Assembly: GCA_030635485.1 (NCBI GenBank)
Contig: DAOVYS010000119.1
Location: 1 to 8,000 of the forward strand
From: Pseudomonadota bacterium
GTDB taxonomy: Bacteria > Desulfobacterota > Desulfobulbia > Desulfobulbales > DAOVYS01
Length of the DNA: 8,000 nucleotides
Direction: 5' to 3'
How positions within the stretch are numbered: position 1 is the first letter of the stretch; each line of letters begins with the position of its first letter. Positions 1-5,325 of the stretch are shown in pieces. The notes below the pieces were generated by a model, which was not told the DNA's origin, made no database searches, and was given only the letters and a program-made list of their open reading frames with translations. The translations under genes were made by a program, and so were the position numbers.

Positions 1-182
1 TCAAGCACCTCGCGGCCGTCTTTCTTTGGAAGATTCAGATCTAGCAGGATGAGATCCGGACGGGGTGCATCTCTATATTTGTCTTTACGGTGCAAAAAAA
101 TCACCGCCTCCTCTCCATCCATCACCACACTCAGGTGGTTGACTATCTTGGCCTCCTTGAGATCTTCCTGAGTCAGTCGCAC
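1..182 (-). pseudogene. Receiver-domain fragment (Rcp/CheY-like response regulator), 5' end missing, runs off the window
   Basis: Read on the minus strand from 182, the frame gives VRLTQEDLKEAKIV, then MDGEEA, then PDLILLDLNLPKKDG. This is the pattern of small stand-alone receivers that usually begin with a short beta-strand and an acidic EDNPGD segment before VRLTQ. The phosphoacceptor aspartate is present in LLDLNLP. The first beta-strand and the acidic pair that binds Mg2+ are absent, because the upstream sequence in this frame reads IWDLCSVH, which is unrelated. The only in-frame start near the homology is GTG at 182-180, with no Shine-Dalgarno sequence. It overlaps the end of the kinase remnant at 173-409. 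Without the acidic pocket the receiver should not be phosphorylated. The C-terminal part lies beyond base 1, so its fate there is unseen. Confidence 0.72.
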
Positions 183-409
183 ATGAACTGAGCATAAATC
201 CCAAATGCAATAAACATACTTACCACCACCAAACGCATCCAGAGCTCATGCGGCCCGGGAGCGCCCAGAGCCTCGATAAAAGATCCCCCATCGAACGAAA
301 AAACATGGTGAATCAAAGATTCAACGACCCAATAAAACGCCGCCACTCCGATTCCTACCCATGTTAATGTGCCATGGTACGTTTTTCCGGTTGTGGTTCT
401 GTTATTCAT
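173..409 (-). pseudogene. Truncated sensor histidine kinase: two-helix membrane anchor only
   Basis: The 78-residue reading frame from ATG at 409 has a GGAG Shine-Dalgarno sequence nine bases upstream. An in-frame TTG at 496 and an ATG at 424 give longer versions with weaker signals. It contains two hydrophobic helices, about residues 15-37 (GIGVAAFYWVVES) and 57-75 (MRLVVVSMFIAFGIYAQF), separated by a short loop with GPHELWMR. This WVVES...PHE.WMR...FG.YAQF pattern is, from family knowledge, the amino-terminal anchor of PAS-containing sensor kinases, where it is followed by a charged linker, PAS domains, HisKA and HATPase. Here the frame stops at TGA (175-173) immediately after the second helix, just where receiver homology starts in another frame. 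I infer an internal deletion that removed the catalytic part of the kinase and the start of a downstream response regulator. A genuine small membrane protein is the alternative. Confidence 0.6.
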
Positions 410-620
410 GAAAAGGGACTCCATTGGGGGTCGGAGAGCGTAAAAAATCAAATCATCAAACAAGACTGACTTTAATTGGAATTTTCCGACTGTCAAGCGG
501 TAACTGCTTAGGGCGAGTAATCACAAAAAAAGGAGAAATATTTTCATAAAAATGATATTGATGTCCGAAAAAAACCAATACCCGTTGAATGCAGGATGAC
601 GCAAAGGAGAGCAGAAAAAT

Positions 621-2306
621 ATGGGAACGGAACCGAACAAGATTATTTATTCCATGATCCGCGTGAGTAAATTTTATGACAATAAACCGATCTTAAAAGA
701 TATCAGCCTATCCTATTTTTACGGCGCAAAGATAGGAGTTCTTGGGCTTAACGGCTCTGGAAAATCGACCCTGCTTCGTATCCTAGCCGGTGTTGAAAAA
801 GAGTTTAACGGCGAGACCACTATTGCGCCGGGGCTCACGGTCGGGCTGCTTGAGCAGGAACCGTCACTTGATGATTCTCTGACCGTACGCCGGGTTGTTG
901 AACAGGGCGCCCAGGAAACCGTTGACCTGCTTAACGAATTCAACCGGATAAACGAAAAATTCGCAGAACCCATGTCTGACGACGAGATGGACAAGCTCAT
1001 TACGCGGCAGGGTGAAGTGCAGGAAAAACTCGACGCACTTGACGCATGGGATCTTGATTCACGGCTTGAGATGGCTATGGACGCCCTCAGATGTCCTGCC
1101 GGCGAGACGGAAATCCGTGTACTGTCAGGCGGAGAAAAACGTCGGGTTGCGCTGTGCAGGCTTCTGCTCAAAAAGCCCGATATCCTGCTTTTAGACGAGC
1201 CGACAAACCATCTTGACGCCGAGACCGTGTCCTGGCTGGAACATCACCTGAAGCGCTATCCCGGCACCGTGATTGCCGTGACCCATGACCGGTATTTCCT
1301 GGACAATGTTGCAGGCTGGATTCTGGAACTGGACCGGGGCCGCGGCATTCCCTGGAAAGGGAATTATTCATCATGGCTTGAACAGAAAGAGAAGCGGCTG
1401 GAACTGGAGGAAAAAGAGGAATCCAAACGGCGCAGGACCCTGCAGCATGAACTTGAATGGATCCGGATGACGCCCAAGGGGAGGCACGCAAAATCCAAAG
1501 CCCGCATTAAATCGTACGAGGAACTGCTCGGCAGCGAAGGAGAAAAACGCGCGCGGGATCTGGAGATTTACATACCGCCCGGACCAAGACTCGGCAAGGT
1601 GGTAATCGAGACAAAAAATGTCAGTAAAGCGTATGGCGACAGACTGCTCTTCGAATCCCTGAACTTCTCACTGCCGCCGGGCGGGATCGTGGGAGTGATA
1701 GGCCCGAACGGCGCAGGCAAGACAACGCTGTTCAAAATGATTACCGGCCAGGAAAAAACCGATTCCGGCACGATCCGGCTTGGGGATACGGTAAAGCTCG
1801 CATACATGGACCAGAGCCGTGACGACTTGAAACCCGAGGATTCGATCTGGGAGGCAATATCAGAAGGCCGGGACAACATCCGGCTCGGCACCCTGGAAGT
1901 CAATTCCCGCGCGTATGTCGCCAGATTCAATTTTTCAGGTTCCGAACAGCAGAAAAAGGTAGGGCTCATGTCCGGCGGCCAGCGTAACAGGGTGCATCTG
2001 GCCCGCATGCTCAAGGAGGGCGCAAACGTGATCCTCTTAGATGAGCCCACCAACGATCTTGATGTCAACACTCTGCGCGCGCTTGAGGAAGCGCTTCTCA
2101 ACTTTGCAGGCTGCGCCGTGATAATCAGCCATGACCGCTGGTTCCTGGACCGGATCGCGACCCACATCCTCGCATTCGAGGGCGGTAGCCGGGCAGTCTG
2201 GTTCGACGGCAACTATTCCGAATACGAGGCCGACCGCAAATCAAGGCTCGGCACGGAAGCGGACCAGCCCCACCGAATCAAATACCGACATCTGACACGT
2301 GATTGA
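621..2306 (+). CDS. ettA: Energy-dependent translational throttle protein EttA (ABC-F ATPase)
   Basis: A 561-residue soluble ABC-F protein with two nucleotide-binding domains and no membrane segments, close to the usual EttA length of about 555. Domain 1 has Walker A GLNGSGKST (42-50), signature LSGGE (168-172), Walker B DILLLDE (187-193) and switch H222. Domain 2 has Walker A GPNGAGKTT (about 360-368), signature MSGGQ (449-453 region), Walker B VILLDE (470-475) and H504. A charged arm follows the first Walker A domain. The linker (about 241-325), with GIPWKGNYSSWLEQK, KGRHAKSKAR and IPPGPRLG, is the P-site tRNA interaction motif typical of EttA. In the family, EttA binds the ribosomal E site and gates entry into elongation according to ATP/ADP level. 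The ATG is preceded by AAGGAGA at 604-610. The gene is monocistronic and ends four bases before a large palindrome. Confidence 0.96.
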   Translation: MGTEPNKIIYSMIRVSKFYDNKPILKDISLSYFYGAKIGVLGLNGSGKSTLLRILAGVEKEFNGETTIAPGLTVGLLEQEPSLDDSLTVRRVVEQGAQETVDLLNEFNRINEKFAEPMSDDEMDKLITRQGEVQEKLDALDAWDLDSRLEMAMDALRCPAGETEIRVLSGGEKRRVALCRLLLKKPDILLLDEPTNHLDAETVSWLEHHLKRYPGTVIAVTHDRYFLDNVAGWILELDRGRGIPWKGNYSSWLEQKEKRLELEEKEESKRRRTLQHELEWIRMTPKGRHAKSKARIKSYEELLGSEGEKRARDLEIYIPPGPRLGKVVIETKNVSKAYGDRLLFESLNFSLPPGGIVGVIGPNGAGKTTLFKMITGQEKTDSGTIRLGDTVKLAYMDQSRDDLKPEDSIWEAISEGRDNIRLGTLEVNSRAYVARFNFSGSEQQKKVGLMSGGQRNRVHLARMLKEGANVILLDEPTNDLDVNTLRALEEALLNFAGCAVIISHDRWFLDRIATHILAFEGGSRAVWFDGNYSEYEADRKSRLGTEADQPHRIKYRHLTRD

Positions 2307-2310
2307 TATG

Positions 2311-2418
2311 TAAGCGAACACAGACGCCGCAGATGTGCGTGATCAGTCCAATCGGCTATAGCCTATACTTTGCCGGTTTAAACTGATCACGTACAGATGC
2401 GGCGTCTGTGTTCGCTTA
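2311..2418. repeat. 108-bp near-perfect inverted repeat between convergent genes (REP/MITE-like)
   Basis: The arms 2311-2347 and 2382-2418 are reverse complements over 37 bp with three mismatches (at 2332, 2333 and 2337). The last of these would be a G-U pair in plus-strand RNA. The loop of 34 bases contains the perfect palindrome GGCTATAGCC (2354-2363). The outer ends read TAAGCGAACACAG on both strands. The element fills the whole gap between ettA and the convergent PilZ gene, and its right end supplies the TAA stop of the PilZ gene (2418-2416). It could form a strong hairpin in transcripts from either side and act as a bidirectional terminator or mRNA stabiliser, although no U-tract follows. 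Related ends occur at 4351 and 7653. Confidence 0.85.
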
Positions 2419-3084
2419 GAGGTGTTGTGATTTCTCGTAGTCCTCAATAGTGGAGATGTACCACTTGATTATCTTTCTGACTTCAAGGGTGATTGATTCA
2501 TGGAAGTTTAACCCGACATCCCTCTCTTTTCTGGTGCTTTTAATATTTTTTATCGCACCTACAACAGGCACGTGGCCCTTGATCCCGGGGAATTTACAAT
2601 GCATTGTGACCAGATCGTCAACACGAAAAAAAGGAAGTTCCCGGGCCGGAGGTTTCTGGATCACGCAACGGCCCCCGTTCCTGGTTATGTCCAGCAGCGC
2701 CCCCTCCCACTCCTCATCGTCTAAGATCAGTACAATCGGAATAAAACATTTTGATCTCTTGTTGCTCCTAAGGTCGTGTTGCTGGATGATCTTGGGGTAT
2801 TCCAGAAAAAGCAGCCGCACCGGATTTGTAATGGATCCAATTATTTTTGTCTGAAAACCAAAGACCGTGCCACGACAGAGGTACCGGACAATAAGTTCAT
2901 TACCTTTATACAGCTTATGCTTTATCAGGCCGAAAGGCATAGGAGTCCGAATTATAAGGCAGTCTTCTTCCATGCCTACCAGGCAGCTCTCCAAAGGCAC
3001 TCCAACGCCCTCGATCTCCACCTTAAGTTCATTCCCGACCTCAAAAAATATACTTCTCCCGGTTTTCAGAAAATCACTCTCCAT
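2416..3084 (-). CDS. YcgR-like two-domain PilZ protein (probable cyclic-di-GMP effector)
   Basis: A 222-residue cytosolic protein with no signal peptide or membrane helix. Residues about 10-100 resemble the PilZN/YcgR-type amino-terminal domain (GNELKVEIEGVG, LIIRTPMP, Y.GNELIVRYLC, NPVRLLFLEYP). The PilZ domain follows at about 104-215 with the cyclic-di-GMP motifs R106-S-N-K-R110 (RxxxR) and D132-I-T-R-N-G-G (variant of [D/N]xSxxG, with Thr for Ser), plus VGLNFHE. In the family such proteins bind cyclic-di-GMP and act on flagella, pili or exopolysaccharide synthesis. The target here is unknown. I chose ATG at 3084 because AAGGGA lies just upstream. The longer ATG at 3159 lies inside the -10 box of a strong promoter and has no Shine-Dalgarno sequence. 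The stop codon is the end of the palindrome 2311-2418. Confidence 0.85.
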   Translation of the reverse strand: MESDFLKTGRSIFFEVGNELKVEIEGVGVPLESCLVGMEEDCLIIRTPMPFGLIKHKLYKGNELIVRYLCRGTVFGFQTKIIGSITNPVRLLFLEYPKIIQQHDLRSNKRSKCFIPIVLILDDEEWEGALLDITRNGGRCVIQKPPARELPFFRVDDLVTMHCKFPGIKGHVPVVGAIKNIKSTRKERDVGLNFHESITLEVRKIIKWYISTIEDYEKSQHL

Positions 3085-3154
3085 GATATTCCCTTTTTCA
3101 AAAAATGCGCCCTTCTCAAGTATCCATACCCGACCATCAACCCATGATTGAAAA

Positions 3155-3184
3155 ATCATACAGCGAGCGCCTGAGCCATGTCAA
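3155..3184 (-). promoter_or_regulatory. Sigma-70-type promoter for the YcgR-like PilZ gene
   Basis: On the minus strand there is a perfect -35 TTGACA (3184-3179), an 18-base spacer and -10 TATGAT (3160-3155), five of six to consensus. Transcription would begin near 3149, giving a leader of about 65 bases before the ATG at 3084. This lets the PilZ gene be expressed independently of efp upstream. It also argues against the alternative start at 3159. Confidence 0.65.
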
Positions 3185-3193
3185 GCGGAACAT

Positions 3194-3211
3194 AAACGTT
3201 AAATAACGTTT
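3194..3211 (-). terminator. Small hairpin downstream of efp, weak terminator candidate
   Basis: AAACGTT (3194-3200) and AACGTTT (3205-3211) form a perfect 7-bp stem with a 4-base loop, 24 bases past the efp stop. The stem is AT-rich and only three T residues follow on the minus strand, so termination strength is doubtful. It may only mark the boundary between efp and the PilZ promoter. Confidence 0.3.
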
Positions 3212-3234
3212 CAGACGGCTTACTTACGACAACA

Positions 3235-3798
3235 TCATTCCTTAACCCTTGTCATATACACTCCGGAACGGGTATCCACCTGGATCTTATCCCCTTCTTC
3301 AATAAACGGCGGCACCTGTATAATGCACCCCGTCTCCAGTGTAACGGGTTTCGTGTCGCTGCCGCTGGTATCTCCCTTTACCCATGGGTCGGCCGTTGTG
3401 ACCCTGAGATCGACAAAATTCGGCAGTGTCACGTCGATCGGGCTGTTGTTGTAAAGCAGGACCTGCACCTCCATGTTGTCAATCAGGTACACGGTCTTTT
3501 CATCGAGCTGCTCCTTCTGTATAACAACTTGGTCATAGGTCTGTGTATCCATAAAATTATATTCATCGCCCTGGGCGTAAAGAAACTGCATGGTCCGCTC
3601 TTCCAGCTGGGCCTTTTCAAACTTATCATTGGAACGGAAGGTCCGTTCAAAAGCATTGCCGGTAAGCATATTGCGAAGCCTGGTGCGATAAAGGGCCTGC
3701 CCTTTACCAGGCTTGGAAAACGCAAAATAGGTGACTACATACGGCTCTCCATCAATCTCTATCTTGAGACCTTTTCTTAAGTCAGACGCAGTGTACAT
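3235..3798 (-). CDS. efp: Elongation factor P
   Basis: A 187-residue protein, the normal EF-P length, covering all three beta-barrel domains. Domain I has YTASDLRKGLKIEIDGEPY, with the exposed loop SKPGKGQA carrying K32, equivalent to the lysine that is modified (beta-lysylated or otherwise) in many bacteria. Domain II has LEERTMQFLYAQGDEYNFMD and domain III has LPNFVDLRVTTADPWVKGDT, followed by GCIIQVPPFIEEGDKIQVDTRS. EF-P enters between the P and E sites of ribosomes stalled on consecutive prolines and promotes peptide bond formation. No modification gene (epmA, epmB, earP or deoxyhypusine-type) is visible here, so how K32 is modified cannot be told. The ATG at 3798 has GGAG eight bases upstream, inside a small hairpin loop. 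It lies 141 bases downstream of moaE on the same strand. Confidence 0.96.
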   Translation of the reverse strand: MYTASDLRKGLKIEIDGEPYVVTYFAFSKPGKGQALYRTRLRNMLTGNAFERTFRSNDKFEKAQLEERTMQFLYAQGDEYNFMDTQTYDQVVIQKEQLDEKTVYLIDNMEVQVLLYNNSPIDVTLPNFVDLRVTTADPWVKGDTSGSDTKPVTLETGCIIQVPPFIEEGDKIQVDTRSGVYMTRVKE

Positions 3799-3799
3799 G

Positions 3800-3815
3800 A
3801 CGATTCTCCAATCGT
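3800..3815 (-). promoter_or_regulatory. efp: Hairpin presenting the efp Shine-Dalgarno sequence in its loop
   Basis: On the minus strand ACGATT-GGAG-AATCGT forms a perfect 6-bp stem whose four-base loop is exactly the GGAG ribosome binding core. The start codon follows one base after the stem. An A-rich single-stranded stretch lies just upstream. The structure could tune efp initiation, but with a short AT-rich stem it may be transient. The pairing is seen directly; the regulatory role is inference. Confidence 0.4.
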
Positions 3816-3826
3816 TTTTTTTAATT

Positions 3827-3841
3827 CATTGTAACTATTCA
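3827..3841. repeat. 15-mer CATTGTAACTATTCA, copy 1 of 2
   Basis: An exact 15-base match to 6781-6795, both in non-coding DNA and in the same orientation. Its core GTAANNNTTCA resembles the end motif TAAGCGTTCACAG at 7653, suggesting a related family of intergenic element ends. Confidence 0.5.
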
Positions 3842-3916
3842 TTATTGATTCCCGCGCTTCCCCAGACGGAAAATACAAACCTCACTTACTACCCGGAAAT
3901 CGCCCTCTTTTCAAGG

Positions 3917-3939
3917 CCGGAAAAATTCGGTGCTCCAGG
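3917..3939. repeat. CCGGAAAA-n-TCGGTGCT-n-CAGG motif, copy 1 of 2
   Basis: This matches 7794-7818 apart from a variable two- or three-base spacer and one or two bases near the end. It directly abuts the moaE stop codon (3942-3940). In both places a GTAANNNTTCA motif lies on its left, 76 bases away here and about 130 bases at 7653, hinting at one composite element. Confidence 0.45.
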
Positions 3940-4302
3940 TCAAGGCCCGATCTCCGTCTTATCGACCGCCTCTCTCTTAATGCGATCCAGCAGTCCGGAA
4001 AGCGCGGGAATTACGTTTTCACGTATGTCTCCGGCAACAATGATGAAGAGCAGATCATCCCCCACCTGAAGTCGCCCGGAGCTCGCCTCGATGGCTATAT
4101 CGAAAACCCCTTCCATCTTCAGGTACTCCTGACGCAGGGCCTCGATTTTCGCATAATCGGGTGTAACCTCAAGCCATTCAACCTGACTGCCGTCCTTCCT
4201 GGACCAGCCACGCACAACCCCGTTGTGCACCAGGACCATACCCACATTCCCGCCAAAGTCCGGATTCTCCTTCATCCCGGCAATTGTCTGCGAGATGTCC
4301 AT
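3940..4302 (-). CDS. moaE: Molybdopterin synthase catalytic subunit MoaE-like protein
   Basis: A 120-residue soluble protein, shorter than E. coli MoaE (150). It follows the MoaE pattern: NVGMVLVHNGVVRGWSR (amino-terminal strand), V..DY.KIEALRQEY, GRLQVGDDLLFIIVAGDIRENVIPALSGLLD and the ending RIKREAVDKTE. K109 and K115 match the two catalytic lysines in the E. coli segment YLKTRAPFWKRE, with one residue fewer between them. R94 in GDIREN sits where E. coli has HR. MoaE transfers sulfur from the MoaD thiocarboxylate to precursor Z, making molybdopterin in the cytosol. No moaD is in view. Two ATGs six bases apart (4308, 4302) follow a perfect AAGGAGG. I prefer 4302, which leaves nine bases of spacing instead of three. 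An upstream in-frame extension to 4437 would cross a repeat and looks non-coding. Confidence 0.86.
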   Translation of the reverse strand: MDISQTIAGMKENPDFGGNVGMVLVHNGVVRGWSRKDGSQVEWLEVTPDYAKIEALRQEYLKMEGVFDIAIEASSGRLQVGDDLLFIIVAGDIRENVIPALSGLLDRIKREAVDKTEIGP

Positions 4303-4349
4303 TTCCATGTTCCTCCTTAATGATGGCAAAGGCAAAATGCTGGTGAACG

Positions 4350-4432
4350 GTAAGCGATCACAGGCACCCCATCTGCACGCGCTCGGCCCCTGCAATATAC
4401 AGGGAGTATAATCGCAGGGGCCGATCACGTAC
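4350..4432. repeat. Second TAAGCGNNCACAG palindromic element, with perfect 11-bp hairpin at 4383-4424
   Basis: It starts with GTAAGCGATCACAG at 4350 and follows the same order of conserved blocks as the arms of 2311-2418 (ATCTG, ACG, then a GATCACGTAC block at 4423-4432). The outer right end is missing. At the core, TCGGCCCCTGC (4383-4393) and GCAGGGGCCGA (4414-4424) pair perfectly. Inside, TATAC (4396-4400) pairs with GTATA (4406-4410), giving a long two-part hairpin. It lies about 80-125 bases upstream of the moaE start and may be transcribed in its leader. The GC stem lacks a U-tract on either strand. I see no match to a known molybdenum-cofactor riboswitch. Confidence 0.6.
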
Positions 4433-4564
4433 CCCAAAGGTTTGACAAAAAACGCTCGACGAACACAAGTTCTCCATGATACTATCTTACAGTGTCATAT
4501 ACAGTTTAACCCCAGATTCTCTCCAGACCTTTTACCTCTAGCAAGATATTGCAAGGTGTAATAA

Positions 4565-4960
4565 ATGGATACTGACCGAAGGAAACACACCAGGATACCC
4601 ATCGAATTAGAAACGGAACTGACTTTTCCCGATGGTTCCGCATTTCATGGAACCACAAAAAATCTGAGTTTTTGTGGTGCGTTTGTATCTTGTGACGAAC
4701 TGATAGCCATGCCTAAACAGGGTGACTGTGTGCTCAAGCTTATCCTTGGAGCTGAAAAGGAATCAGCATCAATTAAAATCACGGCCCAGATCGTACGCTC
4801 AAATAAAAACGGGGTGGGCGTCATGTTTTCATCCATAACCATTGAAGACTACAACCATTTGAAAAAACTTATGGTCTTTAATTCATCCGATCCAGAGACC
4901 CTTATTGACGAACTTGAAAGATATCCAGGGCTTAATAAGATTGGGGAGTGTCCACCGTGA
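4565..4960 (+). CDS. Single-domain PilZ protein
   Basis: A 131-residue cytosolic protein made almost entirely of one PilZ domain. RRKHTRIP (5-12) supplies the RxxxR motif (R6, R10), NLSFCGAFV (33-41) is a standard NxSxxG motif, and NGVGVMF (82-88) is the usual closing strand. Both halves of the cyclic-di-GMP site are therefore intact, and binding is likely. The partner or output is unknown. Such short PilZ proteins act by docking on other proteins. The tail after residue 100 is acidic and probably helical (DPETLIDELERYPG). The ATG has AAGGTG about six bases upstream. Its TGA stop overlaps the GTG start of the following lipoprotein gene (GTGA, 4957-4960), implying translational coupling and a shared task or at least shared expression. 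Confidence 0.88.
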   Translation: MDTDRRKHTRIPIELETELTFPDGSAFHGTTKNLSFCGAFVSCDELIAMPKQGDCVLKLILGAEKESASIKITAQIVRSNKNGVGVMFSSITIEDYNHLKKLMVFNSSDPETLIDELERYPGLNKIGECPP

Positions 4961-5199
4961 AAAAATTATCTGCTTTAGCGGTTGCGGCCATGCTGCTTTT
5001 TGGGATAGGCCTTACAGCTTGCTCATCAGGCGAAGATGTTGATGAGCTGCAAAAGAAAAAAGGGACCATAGATAAGATCACGGATAAGGCTGCGGAAAAG
5101 GTCGTAAATAAAATCCGCAACCCCATGGACAAGGCCCGCGCAATCAAGGGCCTTAGCGACCAGCGAACCGAGGCTATTGATCACGCAACGGAACGGTAA
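4957..5199 (+). CDS. Small lipoprotein of unknown function
   Basis: An 80-residue precursor starting at GTG 4957 with GGGGAG (4943-4948) eight bases upstream. An alternative GTG at 4948 overlaps that Shine-Dalgarno sequence and is less likely. The amino end is a lipoprotein signal: MKKLS, a hydrophobic stretch to about residue 19, then lipobox LTAC with C22 as the lipidated residue. Ser at +2 suggests outer-membrane sorting if the E. coli rule applies. The mature part is only about 59 residues, strongly charged and probably helical (DELQKKKGTIDKITDKAAEKVV, in part), with no family I recognise. It could be a small periplasm-facing anchor. The GTGA overlap with the PilZ gene is the only functional hint. 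A strong terminator follows at 5258. Confidence 0.75.
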   Translation: MKKLSALAVAAMLLFGIGLTACSSGEDVDELQKKKGTIDKITDKAAEKVVNKIRNPMDKARAIKGLSDQRTEAIDHATER

Positions 5200-5257
5200 A
5201 AAATCTTGGTGGTCAACAATGATTTAAAACGATGAACAACATCCGGAAATACGGGTA

Positions 5258-5285
5258 GGGGCAACCCCTTGTGGTTGCCCTTTTT
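5258..5285 (+). terminator. Rho-independent terminator of the PilZ-lipoprotein operon
   Basis: GGGCAACC (5259-5266) pairs perfectly with GGTTGCCC (5273-5280) around a six-base loop and is followed at once by TTTTT (5281-5285). This is a standard intrinsic terminator 59 bases past the lipoprotein stop. From memory, sequences resembling TAGGGGCAACCCCTTGTGGTTGCCC are dispersed repeats in many bacterial genomes, so it may have been recruited from such a repeat. Confidence 0.85.
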
Positions 5286-5289
5286 CCGT

Positions 5290-5313
5290 GGTTGCCCCGC
5301 ATTTGGGGTAACC
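5290..5313. repeat. Second hairpin, tandem to the terminator
   Basis: GGTTGCCCC (5290-5298) and GGGGTAACC (5305-5313) form a 9-bp stem (one G-U pair in plus-strand RNA) with a six-base loop. It repeats the GGTTGCCC arm of the terminator just before it, so the two hairpins can exchange partners. It lies 13 bases past the stop of the convergent response regulator gene and could help end that transcript, although no T-run follows on the minus strand. Confidence 0.55.
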
Positions 5314-5325
5314 CCCGGATGGCCA

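Noticed and set aside
552..599. Fifteen-codon open frame upstream of ettA as a leader peptide
   Set aside because: GGAG is about 20 bases upstream, too far, and the codons show no regulatory pattern.
1568..2212. Long minus-strand open frame of 214 codons inside ettA
   Set aside because: It lies wholly within a certain ABC-F gene on the other strand, is rich in Ser/Arg as antisense frames are, and has no recognisable motif.
3085..3159. Longer start for the YcgR-like PilZ protein at 3159
   Set aside because: That ATG is inside the TATGAT box of a strong promoter and lacks a Shine-Dalgarno sequence; 3084 has AAGGGA.
3860..3915. efp promoter TTGAAA-17-TAGTAA on the minus strand
   Set aside because: The -10 matches consensus at only three of six positions; possible, but not supported enough to list.
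4350..4432. Molybdenum-cofactor riboswitch ahead of moaE
   Set aside because: The structure is a simple extended hairpin and shares sequence with an unrelated intergenic repeat at 2311-2418.
4303..4437. 5' extension of moaE to an upstream ATG
   Set aside because: The extension reads through a repeat hairpin, shows no MoaE similarity, and the perfect AAGGAGG lies just before 4308/4302.
4442..4447. TTGACA as -35 of a promoter for the PilZ-lipoprotein operon
   Set aside because: No acceptable -10 lies 16-18 bases downstream; ACAAGT is there instead.
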